A DNA stretch of 64,000 bases from the NCBI RefSeq assembly GCF_000163895.2, contig NC_016630.1, positions 1,736,001 through 1,800,000 of the forward strand. The letters are read 5' to 3'. Shown here piece by piece: positions 52,666 to 61,931 of this stretch. The notes below the pieces were generated by a model, which was given only the letters and a program-made list of their open reading frames with translations, ran no database searches and was not told where the DNA came from. Positions within the stretch are counted from its first letter, which is position 1; every line of letters begins with the position of its first letter. The DNA is from Filifactor alocis ATCC 35896 (GTDB lineage: Bacteria > Bacillota > Clostridia > Peptostreptococcales > Filifactoraceae). The position numbers were made by a program, and so were the translations under genes.

Positions 52666-53270
52666 GATTTGATTTTATAAAAAAAGAGATACAGTTCCAA
52701 AAGCTTCGAATACTCAAGCTCTCTTCTCTGCATCCCTTTTCTTTTTCAAGCAAGCTTTATCAATAGATCTCGCCTCTATTTTGTTCTTAACACAGCTTTC
52801 CGTTCTTTATCTTTTACCAACATCGGAATAATCAGCTGTTTGCTTCAGTCTGTCGATTTTATCGGCACTTTTCTTGCTTTTGGAAACTTGTTTTTTTAGT
52901 TTACATTTTTTCTGCGTCTATAACCGACTACAGTCAGCAAACTTCCTAACGCAAATAGTGCCAATGCATACACAGCAGGATTTGCTCCGTCTCCTGTTTT
53001 TGGCAAGTGACGACCTGATTGTGCAATCTTCTTCAATAGTGTCGTCTTTTTCTCCTTACTTGAATGATTCAACTTGGTTGCTTTGTCAGTCTGTGTTGAA
53101 TTCTCCAGTTGTGTCGGATTATCCGGCGGTGTTGTTGCGCTCGGTGGTGTCGGTCCATTCGATGGTGTCGGTCCATTCGATGGTGTTGTTCCGCCCGGTG
53201 GTGTCGGTCCATTTGGCTTATTCGGTTTATCAGGTTTATCGGGTTTATCAGGTTTATCAGGTTTTTCCGG
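52666..53270 (-). repeat. 3' block shared with the first adhesin gene (copy B)
   Basis: See 49199-49800. The offset to copy A is 3467 bases up to the proline-rich region, where copy B lacks repeat units. Confidence 0.85.
52678..52723 (-). terminator. Terminator-like hairpin after adhesin B
   Basis: Same hairpin as after adhesin A, with one substitution outside the stem. Confidence 0.5.
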
Positions 53271-55556
53271 CTTTACTTCCTTTTCATTGGTAATTACGAA
53301 TCCGTCTACCATAGTGCCACCATAACTTACTCTATACCATGTTCCGGCTAACTCTATCTTTTCTCCGTTTACGCCAACTTCTTTGATGGTATACTCATAA
53401 TTTTTACCACCTAAAGTCGCTGATACAGGTAATTTTTCAAAAGTAGCTGCCCAATTATTTGCTGATGTAAGCTTTAATGTCTTTCCTGTAGTCTTTCCAT
53501 CTTGATACAATTCTACCGTTATTTCATCAACTGATGGAACAATCTCTGTTCCACTATCGTTTTGCCATACCTTAGTAACTCTAATATCTCTTGTCGGTGG
53601 TACCATCGGTGTCCACGAATTTTTTTCTTTGTTTGTTACTATAAGACCGTCTTTCATTGTTCCGCCATAAATAACTTCATACCATTTGTTATTTAATTGA
53701 ATAGCATTTCCGCTTTCTCCGGTTTCCTTAACTGTGTAGTTATGGTTCTCTCCACCTAAAGTTGCTGATACAGGTAGTTTCTTGAATTCAGCTGTCCAGT
53801 TGTTAGCCTTTGTAAGTTCTTTTTTGTTCCCTGTTGCTGCTCCATCCTTGTATAGTTCTACTTCTATTTTTTCTACGGGAGCATTTAGGTCATTATTGTC
53901 CTTATCTTTCCAAAACTTAGTAACCTTTAAATCTCTTGTAGGTGGTTCCATCGGTGTCCATGGTGTTTTCTTCTTGTTAGTTACAGTTAATCCATTTTGC
54001 TGATCTGCACCATAAGTAACCTTGTACCAGTCGTTACCAAGTTTAATATTATATCCGGTTTCACCTACTTCTTGAACAGAGTATTTATGGTCATTTCCAT
54101 ATTTATCTGTTTTATCAAGATTTTTCCATTCATGAGTAGTATTTCCGTTGGTTAACTCAACCGGATTCCCTTCTGATTGTCCATCCTTTAAAAGCTGTAA
54201 GCTAATTGTAGGTTTATCTCCTGTCAATGGTGTTCCATCCGGATTTTCCCACTTTTTCGTAACTGTTACTGTTATTTTTTCTTTTTCTTTCTCTTTATTT
54301 ACAATATTTTTTAATGCAATCTTATTAGTTCCAAAATCCTCAGGTTTAACAAAGATAGGATCTTTTAATTTTTGGTAACCTTTAGGAGCTTCAGTCTCAA
54401 CAAGCTTATAATCATCTAAAAGCAAACCTCCAAGCTCACCTGTTCCGTCAGTAGTACTGGTAATTGTTCCGACTGTTTGTCCGCTGCGCACTCGAATAAC
54501 ATCGAATGTTGCGCCGGGAAGCGGATTACCGCTGTCCTCTCCTTTTTTCTTGATTTGAATTTTATATACATATCCCTCTGCTTGCCCTCCAGCAGCGAAA
54601 TATTTATAACTATTTGTTCTTTCAACTTCTTCTATTTTCTGTCCTTTAAGGTTGGCTTTATTCTTAAATATTTCTCCATCTACTGGAATATATCCAATCT
54701 TTACCTTATAATTTACCCTGAGACCTTCACTTGGTTTCAAATCTCCAAAATTTAATTTAAAACTTCTTCCATCTTGTCCCCATATAACTGAAACTTCATT
54801 GGTAACAAGTCTCTCATTTTTTAGTTGATAATCTGATATATTTGAGTTCCATTGCCAACTACCTTTATAAACTTTCAAACTATTTTCTATATATTTTGTT
54901 TTTTCAGTTTGTAATTCATCCTCAAGCCAACCGTTTTTTATATCTTGACCTTTTCGATTTATAAATACACCATATGAAATTCCGTTGTTATTAGTTGACG
55001 ATTTCCAAGAAGCTTTTTCCATAAACTGTCCATTAGCTTGACCCGGTCCTTCCCATTCTACTGAACCACCATTTATAATTTCATTGCCAACTTTAAAATC
55101 TAAAGTTATTGTTTTCTTTTCTTTTTCTTTTTCATGGTCTATTCTCGAATAAAAAAACAGAGTCCCTGTTACTCCTGAATGACTTTGTGGATAGTCAGTA
55201 TAAGTTAAAGTAATTGTTTTTTTATTATGGTCTGCTTTTGCAATTGCAACCACTTTACCATTTGAGTCTTTAACATCAAATTTGATTGGAACATCTACAA
55301 ATAGAAGTTCTTTAGGAAGTGTTATCGTCGTAGTGTCTCCTTCATGAATTTCATTATCTAAAAGCTTAAAAGCCATAATTACTTTCATAGCTTGCCATTG
55401 TTTTATATTATAAATAGCTCCACCACTTTCATCTTCAAGTCTAATATTTGTAATTACATTGCTCGGTACTTCTCCTGCATATACTACATTGTCGAACTGT
55501 AATATCATTGAACAAAACATCACAAATGCAAGAAGAATACTTAAACTTTTTTTCAT
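52896..55556 (-). CDS. LPXTG-anchored Cna-B adhesin B
   Basis: The product has 886 residues, a paralogue of adhesin A with one more Cna-B domain. The signal peptide ends near VYAGE. The ligand-binding region contains TYTDYPQSHSGVTGTLFFYS, parallel to adhesin A but clearly diverged. A SpaA-type domain (YKIQIKKKGEDSGNPLPGAT, LVETEAPKGY) and three Cna-B domains follow (VTVTKKWENP, LKVTKFWKDK, IRVTKVWQND starts). The proline-rich region (KPDKPDKP and GPTPSN units) leads to LPKTG at 851-855. The last 90 or so residues are identical to adhesin A apart from the repeats, while the N-termini differ. It is transcribed on its own towards adhesin A. Confidence 0.93.
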   Translation of the reverse strand: MKKSLSILLAFVMFCSMILQFDNVVYAGEVPSNVITNIRLEDESGGAIYNIKQWQAMKVIMAFKLLDNEIHEGDTTTITLPKELLFVDVPIKFDVKDSNGKVVAIAKADHNKKTITLTYTDYPQSHSGVTGTLFFYSRIDHEKEKEKKTITLDFKVGNEIINGGSVEWEGPGQANGQFMEKASWKSSTNNNGISYGVFINRKGQDIKNGWLEDELQTEKTKYIENSLKVYKGSWQWNSNISDYQLKNERLVTNEVSVIWGQDGRSFKLNFGDLKPSEGLRVNYKVKIGYIPVDGEIFKNKANLKGQKIEEVERTNSYKYFAAGGQAEGYVYKIQIKKKGEDSGNPLPGATFDVIRVRSGQTVGTITSTTDGTGELGGLLLDDYKLVETEAPKGYQKLKDPIFVKPEDFGTNKIALKNIVNKEKEKEKITVTVTKKWENPDGTPLTGDKPTISLQLLKDGQSEGNPVELTNGNTTHEWKNLDKTDKYGNDHKYSVQEVGETGYNIKLGNDWYKVTYGADQQNGLTVTNKKKTPWTPMEPPTRDLKVTKFWKDKDNNDLNAPVEKIEVELYKDGAATGNKKELTKANNWTAEFKKLPVSATLGGENHNYTVKETGESGNAIQLNNKWYEVIYGGTMKDGLIVTNKEKNSWTPMVPPTRDIRVTKVWQNDSGTEIVPSVDEITVELYQDGKTTGKTLKLTSANNWAATFEKLPVSATLGGKNYEYTIKEVGVNGEKIELAGTWYRVSYGGTMVDGFVITNEKEVKPEKPDKPDKPDKPDKPNKPNGPTPPGGTTPSNGPTPSNGPTPPSATTPPDNPTQLENSTQTDKATKLNHSSKEKKTTLLKKIAQSGRHLPKTGDGANPAVYALALFALGSLLTVVGYRRRKNVN

Positions 55557-56091
55557 TTACTTTCTCCCCTTTCCTATATTTATGTTAGACTTTGCTATTT
55601 TATCAGAAATAGGTTTAGACCTTAATTTATAGGTAAAATCCATCAATAAAGTCCTACCCGATCTGCCCACAAAAATCTCTCCCCCCACAGTTCAATAAAA
55701 TAACAAAATCAACCAAATCATAATCTCTTAAACTCCAAAAGTTCCATCTTCGTGACTGTAATCACCCTCTAAGAGTTTGAGACATTTGACCGGTTACAAT
55801 CTGAACTTCTCTTTCGGCTTGTTCTTATCTACCGCTTCATCATACCACAAAACCGAATATCTAATCATATTTTTTAACAATTTGTTCGCCTATTATTATT
55901 TTGATTACGACTTTTATACTAATCTCTGTTAAAATCCCTATCTCCAACTCTCTTTTATCTATGATTTTTTCAGATAATCATCTTGGTAAATTATCATATC
56001 CTTATCTCCATTCAAAAAATTTCGGTGGATTTCCGGCTTTTTATTTTTAGTTTATTTTGTCATAAATAAACAACCCCATCAATACAACATG
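55557..56091. other. Leader region of adhesin B, no gene
   Basis: About 535 AT-rich bases, with a segment at about 55868-55960 resembling the upstream region of adhesin A. No other feature was found. Confidence 0.4.
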
Positions 56092-56406
56092 CTAACCTTG
56101 TCTTCTGTTTGTGTTATGATAAAATAACTCCGACTGTTCTTTTGTAAGCAAGTTATCTTGCACAAGACGGTTCACAAAATTTTCTTCGTATCTTTCAAAA
56201 TCCTCTATACAACCTACATTCTCAGCAAGGAGCAATAAAGCTTTCGCTATAATTTCAGAGTTTCGATTTCTTCCAAGCTCTGCTTCTATCTCTTCACACA
56301 ACTTGTCTAAAATCTCATAATTTTCCTTGTCCGCCTTTTCAAAATCTCCGTTCCAATCGATTGTATCAAGTCTTTCTTTGAAATAAAGCAAATCTGTATC
56401 ACTCAT
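56092..56406 (-). CDS. Small helical protein of immunity type
   Basis: The product has 104 residues from the ATG at 56404-56406 with GGGAGAG upstream; an earlier ATG overlaps this site. It reads MSDTDLLYFKERLDTIDWNG, then KENYEILDKLCEEIEAELG, IIAKALLLLAENVGCIEDFE and VNRLVQDNLLTKEQSE, all helical and acidic. It resembles small immunity proteins in size and character, but I recognise no family. Confidence 0.6.
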   Translation of the reverse strand: MSDTDLLYFKERLDTIDWNGDFEKADKENYEILDKLCEEIEAELGRNRNSEIIAKALLLLAENVGCIEDFERYEENFVNRLVQDNLLTKEQSELFYHNTNRRQG

Positions 56407-56607
56407 AGTATTCTCTCCCATCCTCTCTGTATGACCTTACTATATCAGCACTCTTTGAAACTACAACCATCGTTTTCTTGTTCCACCTAAGCGATGACAT
56501 CCTCAATTTCCCTAACTTTGAGACGAACGAAGGCAAGGAGTCTTGTTATATGGAGTGTATGACAATCTGATTCTCTTTCGTATCAATCCTCTTACCATGA
56601 CTATCCG

Positions 56608-57033
56608 TTACATCTGTTTGTCATCGCGAACCGGCGGAATACTGAAAAAGGTGTCCCCTATCTTGATTCTTGCGTAGAAGATTCCATCTTGATAATGGTA
56701 TCCTTCAAATGGAGGATACTTGTCCAAAGTCTTCCGTACTTCATCAGGAAGACATCTAAAATCGTAATCTCTTAATGCACCTGCACCAATCAACCTCTCT
56801 GTTCGGTATGCTTTGATTTCTTTTTCATATTTTTTGCAGAATGTTTCCTGTTCCGTTTCATAAAGCGCCAAATCGTCTTCCTCCATTTTGTAATATCGGT
56901 CATATCCCGCAATCCAAGAAATATGAACACACAGCAGATGTTTCTCTATTTCAGGACAATACCCTATCGCAAAAAATTGCTCTCTGTTGATTTTCTGATT
57001 TTCTATGGTAATATTCCGTATCAAACAGTTCAA
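56608..57033 (-). CDS. Hypothetical protein, immunity-cluster member
   Basis: The product has 141 residues if started at TTG 57031-57033, seven bases after GAAAGGATG; the open frame extends to another TTG at 57057. Sequence features: INREQFFAIGYCPEIEKHLL, VHISWIAGYDRYYKMEEDD, LIGAGALRDYDFRCLPDEVR and YARIKIGDTFFSIPP. Mixed alpha/beta, cytosolic, no recognised domain. It is separated from its neighbours by short non-coding gaps. Confidence 0.6.
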   Translation of the reverse strand: MNCLIRNITIENQKINREQFFAIGYCPEIEKHLLCVHISWIAGYDRYYKMEEDDLALYETEQETFCKKYEKEIKAYRTERLIGAGALRDYDFRCLPDEVRKTLDKYPPFEGYHYQDGIFYARIKIGDTFFSIPPVRDDKQM

Positions 57034-57126
57034 GTGAATACATCCTTTCTCTACCAATCATTTTAATTATCTTTTCATCAAAAGATTGCTTTTAGTTGAC
57101 TTTCTATCGCTCTGCTTTGTATCAAA

Positions 57127-57573
57127 TCATTCGTATCTATAATACTTGTCTACACCGATACCAATCGTATCCCAGTGTTTATTTTGATTATCTTGACGCC
57201 ACAACCCTATACCGATATTCAAAAAACAATAACAATAATCCGCTTCACTGTCATCAACCTCATCGTCCTGTTCCATTATCATCTTAAGCAATTCATCTGC
57301 ACTTGTTTCAAAAGCCGATACCCCATAAAGATACGGTCTGAGATTCCCGTCAATTCCACCAAGAAATTCAATGAATTCAAGCAATCCGCTTTCATCAAAG
57401 TCCAATCCCAATTCACTGTCAAAATAATAATGCCTGCCGGATTCTCCGTCACAGTTCGAAAAAACTCTGTCCGGTATTCCAATCAGCTTTTGCACCTCAT
57501 TTATGTTCATCCCTAACATAATTTCCTTGTTGTCAATTGTTATCTTCTCAAGAGGAAATACTTCTACTCTCAT
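57127..57573 (-). CDS. Hypothetical acidic protein, immunity-cluster member
   Basis: The product has 148 residues with AGGAGAG upstream. It begins VEVFPLEKITIDNKEIMLG, then MNINEVQKLIGIPDRVFSN, a pattern shared with small proteins that bind other proteins through a beta-sheet-rich fold. YYFDSELGLDFDESGLLEFIE and FLNIGIGLWRQDNQNKHWDT follow. Such G-M-x-x-x-E-V motifs also occur in BLIP/SmpA-like domains, but it has no signal peptide. Function is unknown; a toxin-neutralising role is a guess from context. Confidence 0.62.
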   Translation of the reverse strand: MRVEVFPLEKITIDNKEIMLGMNINEVQKLIGIPDRVFSNCDGESGRHYYFDSELGLDFDESGLLEFIEFLGGIDGNLRPYLYGVSAFETSADELLKMIMEQDDEVDDSEADYCYCFLNIGIGLWRQDNQNKHWDTIGIGVDKYYRYE

Positions 57574-57671
57574 TTCATTCTCTCCTAATTACATTCTATC
57601 AGCTTGTTTCTTATCCCTTTTATGGCAAGAGCACCCTTGCAACATCATAATTCGTTTTGTTCCCCTCACTT

Positions 57672-59165
57672 TTAGAAATTCCTTAATTCATCAAATAAGT
57701 TCAACAATTGCTCTTTATCGACTTTCAAGTCCTCCGGTAGTAAGTCTAATATTTCATCAAGCGCAGTATAAATATCCTCTCGCTCGACTGTATAGATAAA
57801 ACAGTTTCGCTTATCCATCTTATTGAATCCCTCGGTATACTCCCTTACCAAAGTTTCAGCACTTGTCATAGCATCTTTATCAGAACCTTCTGCAATCTTT
57901 ACGATTCCCGCTCTTGTCTTTCTATACAAAGTAGCTGCTTTCTTGGCATTGGCAGGTGTAATATTTTCCTGTCCGTCCCATGAACGAAACGGATTGTCCA
58001 AGTTCTGAGCAAGCCATTCGGGTTTTCTCGGCTTGCTAATCCAAAGATGAAGTCCGTCTTCTTTTCGCTTTTTATAAAGTTTCTTCGTTACTTTTGCAGC
58101 ATCCTCCGGCAAGCTCTCCATCCAAAACATATACAAATTCGGAAGTCTATCGGGAGTTGGAATATCCTCTGCGGTAAAACCGAACAAGTCCATTGTTGTA
58201 AAAACTTCCAACTGCTGAAACTCCGACAACTTATCAAAATGAACAAGATTTCCCGGTTTTCCCCACAATCTTAATTCTGTAAGTTTTGGATATGCGTTCA
58301 AAACTTCCTCAATATCGAGTTCTTCGATTTTGATAACATGTAATTTTCCTAAAGCTTCCAAACCTTTCAACTTAGGAATCACTTTATCACATTGTAACAA
58401 CAATGTCTGTTCATTTCCATTCGCCTGTATGTTGCAATTTTTCCTTACTTCTCCCAATAAAATAAGTTGCTCCAAACCGTCATTTAAGATAAGTTCTTCT
58501 ACTCCTGTCATATCAATGGAAAGCGTACAAACTGATGTTCTTGAGAAATCCAGTTTTGTTTGGTTATGGTTCTCGAGAAACAGTTCAGAAATAAAAGGAG
58601 TGGATTGCAAATACTCATATAAATTTTTGTGCCATTTGTTTAATGTTAGATGAGTCAAACAAGGAAAAACCTTTAATTCCATTGCATCTTCAAAAGGTTT
58701 CCACTCATCATTCAAACGGCGCTTGGAAATGCCACACTCCTCTCCTACAAAGATGACTTTTTCTTCGCTCTTATCCGCTTTCTTAAATGCATCTGTCTGT
58801 TCTTTCGGTATTTCCTGCCATTTCAATTGTCTATAGACCTCATAACCGTTTCCCCATGTTGCGTATGAATTTGTACTCTCATCAGTTAAGGGAGTAACAT
58901 TTCCAACGAAAGTATAATTTGTCGGTACATTCACATCAACATTTGATAGATGTATCCCTCGGTTCCAGTACATAAAGTCCTTATAAAGCGGTTTTATGGA
59001 AGATAATTCCTCCTCTTTCATAGGCTCTTCCCCCGACCAATCCAGTGAAAGAATGACCGCCTGCGGTTCCTTGTCATCTTCTTCTATCTTTGTGATTTGA
59101 CAAGCTGTATATTTCTTTAAGTATTTATTATAGACGCAGTACACATCTCCTGCCTTTGCTATCAT
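57672..59165 (-). CDS. Large leucine-rich-repeat protein with N-terminal KOW-like module
   Basis: The product has 497 residues from the ATG at 59163-59165 with GGAGGA upstream; an earlier in-frame ATG has no site. The N-terminus (AKAGDVYCVYNKYLKKYTAC, then VILSLDWSGEEPMKEEEL) forms a small beta module. A central LRR-like stretch (about 190-380) has LTHLTLNKWHKNLYEYLQ, LKGLEALGKLHVIKIEEL and YPKLTELRLWGKPGNL. The C-terminus (PEWLAQNLDNPFRSWDG, KKAATLYRKTRAGIVKIAEG) is helical. Homologues of this layout are usually annotated only as hypothetical. It is not secreted. Its place in the gene series suggests the same kind of role as its neighbours. Confidence 0.72.
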   Translation of the reverse strand: MIAKAGDVYCVYNKYLKKYTACQITKIEEDDKEPQAVILSLDWSGEEPMKEEELSSIKPLYKDFMYWNRGIHLSNVDVNVPTNYTFVGNVTPLTDESTNSYATWGNGYEVYRQLKWQEIPKEQTDAFKKADKSEEKVIFVGEECGISKRRLNDEWKPFEDAMELKVFPCLTHLTLNKWHKNLYEYLQSTPFISELFLENHNQTKLDFSRTSVCTLSIDMTGVEELILNDGLEQLILLGEVRKNCNIQANGNEQTLLLQCDKVIPKLKGLEALGKLHVIKIEELDIEEVLNAYPKLTELRLWGKPGNLVHFDKLSEFQQLEVFTTMDLFGFTAEDIPTPDRLPNLYMFWMESLPEDAAKVTKKLYKKRKEDGLHLWISKPRKPEWLAQNLDNPFRSWDGQENITPANAKKAATLYRKTRAGIVKIAEGSDKDAMTSAETLVREYTEGFNKMDKRNCFIYTVEREDIYTALDEILDLLPEDLKVDKEQLLNLFDELRNF

Positions 59166-59317
59166 ATTATTTCCTCCTTCTATTTTGTGTAGAAACTCCA
59201 ATCGTTCTGCCAACTCTCAATTCCATGGTTTACCGATGCGATACTGAAATTCAATAAAACAATGTCATTATTCCATAAAAAATGAAACATTTCAGATGCT
59301 TAACAAATGATGAATAG

Positions 59318-59397
59318 ACTCTGTGAACGTGTAAATAAACTGATGAATGATCATCAAAAGGATAGCTTGTAGAAATTAGATTGATTCAATCATTTCG
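59318..59397 (+). repeat. Second copy of the degenerate dispersed repeat
   Basis: Matches 48885-48970 at roughly three quarters of positions by eye. It lies in the 300-base gap upstream of the large LRR gene, which is otherwise empty. Confidence 0.4.
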
Positions 59398-59464
59398 TCG
59401 GGTTTTCGTATCAAATAACATCATACTGAATGTTGAGCACACAATCCGATATTACCGCAGATTG

Positions 59465-60244
59465 TTATTTCCTATAAAGTTCCGGTTTTTCAACCAACAA
59501 TCCATACTTCAAATGAGGAAGTTGAATCATATTGTTGTATAACGCTTTCACTTCTTTACACGGTTTCAGTGTTAAATGCTCTATATTTTCAAGACTTAAA
59601 ATAGGTGTATAGTCCTTGCTTTTTAGTATACCGGCTAAAAAATTAAAATATCTTAATTGTTTCATCTCATTGAGAAAATCAAAAGAATTTACATGAATAT
59701 TTTTAGGCGCAAAACAATCTCCTTCGATTGACAAACTCTCTAAGTTGGTAAGATTGGCAAACAAACTGTAATCGTCCACTTTCTGAAAATTTTCTACCGA
59801 CAAGGCAACCAAGTTTTTTAATTTTGAAATGGGTTCTATACTCTCTACACTTGCACCGGAACCTATGTGAAGATATTCCAGATTGGTAAGGTTGGTAATC
59901 TTAGAAAGATTCCGATATACGCCCCATTTGATGTATAACTTACGAAGATTTTGTTGTGCACAAACAGCATCAAGTAACTCTTGAGGCATCCTTGTACAGA
60001 AAGTCAGTTCTGTAAACGCTGTCGGATTATTCTGCAAAAAATCACACCATTCCTGTAAGACACGCTTCTTTTCCTTTGCTGTCTTATACTCCGGTGTAAA
60101 ACTATCGCCTAATTGCGTACAGTTTATTGTCAATGCTTTTTCTCCGGTGTACTCCGATACTTCAACAATACATTTGTTCTCCGGTTCATCACGATGAAAG
60201 TAATCAAAACCGTATTTGATTTGCTTTTCATTTAGAATCGCCAT
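59465..60244 (-). CDS. Leucine-rich-repeat protein
   Basis: The product has 259 residues from ATG 60242-60244; GGAAGGAG lies about 10 bases upstream. Regular LRRs occupy about 90-230: NLTNLEYLHIGSGASVESIE, KLKNLVALSVENFQKVDDY, NLTNLESLSIEGDCF and MKQLRYFNFLAGIL, like SDS22-type repeats with N or L at fixed places. The N-terminal part (KYGFDYFHRDEPENKC) is specific to this small family. There is no signal peptide, so it is cytosolic; LRRs bind proteins. It stands next to another LRR gene on the same strand. Confidence 0.8.
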   Translation of the reverse strand: MAILNEKQIKYGFDYFHRDEPENKCIVEVSEYTGEKALTINCTQLGDSFTPEYKTAKEKKRVLQEWCDFLQNNPTAFTELTFCTRMPQELLDAVCAQQNLRKLYIKWGVYRNLSKITNLTNLEYLHIGSGASVESIEPISKLKNLVALSVENFQKVDDYSLFANLTNLESLSIEGDCFAPKNIHVNSFDFLNEMKQLRYFNFLAGILKSKDYTPILSLENIEHLTLKPCKEVKALYNNMIQLPHLKYGLLVEKPELYRK

Positions 60245-60439
60245 AGATATCACTTCTCCTTCCATCTCCTACTCCAACTATTTATCTACTTCAGTTCAAC
60301 CGAACTGATTATCCTATTTTGATTATCATGAAGTTGCTTGTACTGATACTTATGAAAGCTATTCGCAACCTACTCTCTATCAACAACACTCTTGAGCGAT
60401 ATGTATCATAGTAGTTTCATACCGCATGAATCGTTTGTG

Positions 60440-60682
60440 TCAAACTTCTGTCGTACTCACTTCTTCAAAATACTCGTCCAAATGATGATATATTTTCATA
60501 TCTTCATCTGAACCGTCTCGCAAGACTGCATACTGATGTTCCTTCTTCTCATTGACAAAAACAAAATTATATTCACCGTAATAAGCCTGATATCCTTTGT
60601 CAGCTAATATCAAAATTTCCCCTTTTTTGAAGTTGAATATCTCTTTTTTAACACGATAAGTTTTTCCGACTTTCATTTTCAT
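60440..60682 (-). CDS. Small hypothetical protein, 80 residues
   Basis: MKMKVGKTYRVKKEIFNF, then GEILILADKGYQAYYGEYNF and a Glu/Asp-rich end. The beginning resembles small SH3-like barrels (DUF3601-type: VGKTYRVKKEI, KGEILIL). AAGGAGAAGG lies upstream. Such short proteins are common beside LRR-type immunity genes. Confidence in family is low. Confidence 0.6.
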   Translation of the reverse strand: MKMKVGKTYRVKKEIFNFKKGEILILADKGYQAYYGEYNFVFVNEKKEHQYAVLRDGSDEDMKIYHHLDEYFEEVSTTEV

Positions 60683-60888
60683 CCTATTCCTTCTCCTTCA
60701 AAAATACACTGTCGTTACTGCCATCAATCTGTAAACATGTTTTTTTGGATCAATCCATATCTTCTCTTGCAACAAACTTAACTGCAACAGACTTTACATC
60801 ATACTCATGCTCTTATGTTCCGAAATCAGAGCATTTCTATTCTCACTTTCTGAAATGACAACATTCTTATTTCGAATTTCTTTTCCCA

Positions 60889-61479
60889 TCATTCAGATGA
60901 TTTGTGGTGACAGAGTACCTCGTCTATCATTTTCTCAATTTCATCATGATACTGCCGTTTGAACAATAATGTTTCTTTTACCGGTGTTAAATTTTTTTCA
61001 TCCTGTATCAACTGTTCCAAAACAAGTCCGATATCTTCCATCGCATTGCCGCTCTTTCGTATTTTATAGCAAAGGCAATCAACCGCCCAATAAAACTTTG
61101 TTTTTTCTACATGATAGATTTCAATCGGTTTATAACATCTGATGACATGGGAAAATCGAGTTCTCACATCTTCCGTACAATACAAATGATTGTGAATCAA
61201 ATACAACTCCTGTTTTCCGTATAATTTTTCTGCTGTTTTGCTTATCTTTTTTGCAATCAAATGTCTGACAACAATCAAAATCAGCAACGCAATCATCCCC
61301 AACAATACCAATAGGATGATATGATTTGTTGCGAACCATAATGTAGGTCCGATAACTACCGACATTGTGATAACCGCTCCAAACACAGGAATCACATCTT
61401 TTAACAAAAATATCATAACATCAATCGTAATTCTTTTCAGCCAATGATATCCGGTAATCTTATCGTTGTTTCGATTCAC
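60889..61479 (-). CDS. Hypothetical membrane protein with two helices
   Basis: The product has 196 residues if started at GTG 61477-61479, with GAGGTGGGG upstream; the open frame extends upstream to 61605, where it would overlap the tfoX-like gene. The membrane region (about 20-75) has LLKDVIPVFGAVITMSVVI and HIILLVLLGMIALLILIVV. The cytoplasmic part holds YLIHNHLYCTEDVRTRFSH and YRCYKPIEIYHVEKTKFYW-like sequence, then LCHHK at the end. No family is recognised. Confidence 0.55.
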   Translation of the reverse strand: MNRNNDKITGYHWLKRITIDVMIFLLKDVIPVFGAVITMSVVIGPTLWFATNHIILLVLLGMIALLILIVVRHLIAKKISKTAEKLYGKQELYLIHNHLYCTEDVRTRFSHVIRCYKPIEIYHVEKTKFYWAVDCLCYKIRKSGNAMEDIGLVLEQLIQDEKNLTPVKETLLFKRQYHDEIEKMIDEVLCHHKSSE

Positions 61480-61564
61480 TTTACTCCCCACCTCATATAT
61501 TATTATTTCACTTTTTTGAATTGATATTGTTTTACTGTTTTTGTCAGCGAAAGTACAATCATAT

Positions 61565-61885
61565 TTATTTTTTCTTTTTCGGTTTTGGTGCAGGTAACTC
61601 ATCATACATGGTCTTAAATAGTCCGATTAAATATTCTTTGTTATCTACATTATCTACCAAAAGCATTTCCTTTGCTCCGTCATATGGTAACTGATATTCT
61701 GCATTCGGCATATAATTTATCGCTGTTTGCACCGGTTTCACAAGCAACCTATCATCATATATTCCACCAACAATTTTTCCATTGTAGTAAATAATATATT
61801 CTCCCATCATTGCCCGATATGTTATTTCTTCCAACTCAGATAGTTGTTCTAAAATAAAATCTAAATATTCTTTCCTTGAAGCCAT
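61565..61885 (-). CDS. TfoX N-terminal domain protein
   Basis: The product has 106 residues from ATG 61883-61885 with GAGAGG upstream. The TfoX_N pattern is clear: YLDFILEQLSELEEITYRAM, MGEYIIYYNGKIVGGIYDDR, LLVKPV, then MLLVDNVDNKEYLIGLFKTM. TfoX_N regulates competence in gamma-proteobacteria; short stand-alone versions in Firmicutes are of unknown function. A lysine-rich tail ends the protein. The surrounding genes do not suggest competence. Confidence 0.85.
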   Translation of the reverse strand: MASRKEYLDFILEQLSELEEITYRAMMGEYIIYYNGKIVGGIYDDRLLVKPVQTAINYMPNAEYQLPYDGAKEMLLVDNVDNKEYLIGLFKTMYDELPAPKPKKKK

Positions 61886-61931
61886 TTTTAATACCTCTCT
61901 CATTCCCTAAAACTTCAACAGTCCATTCTCA

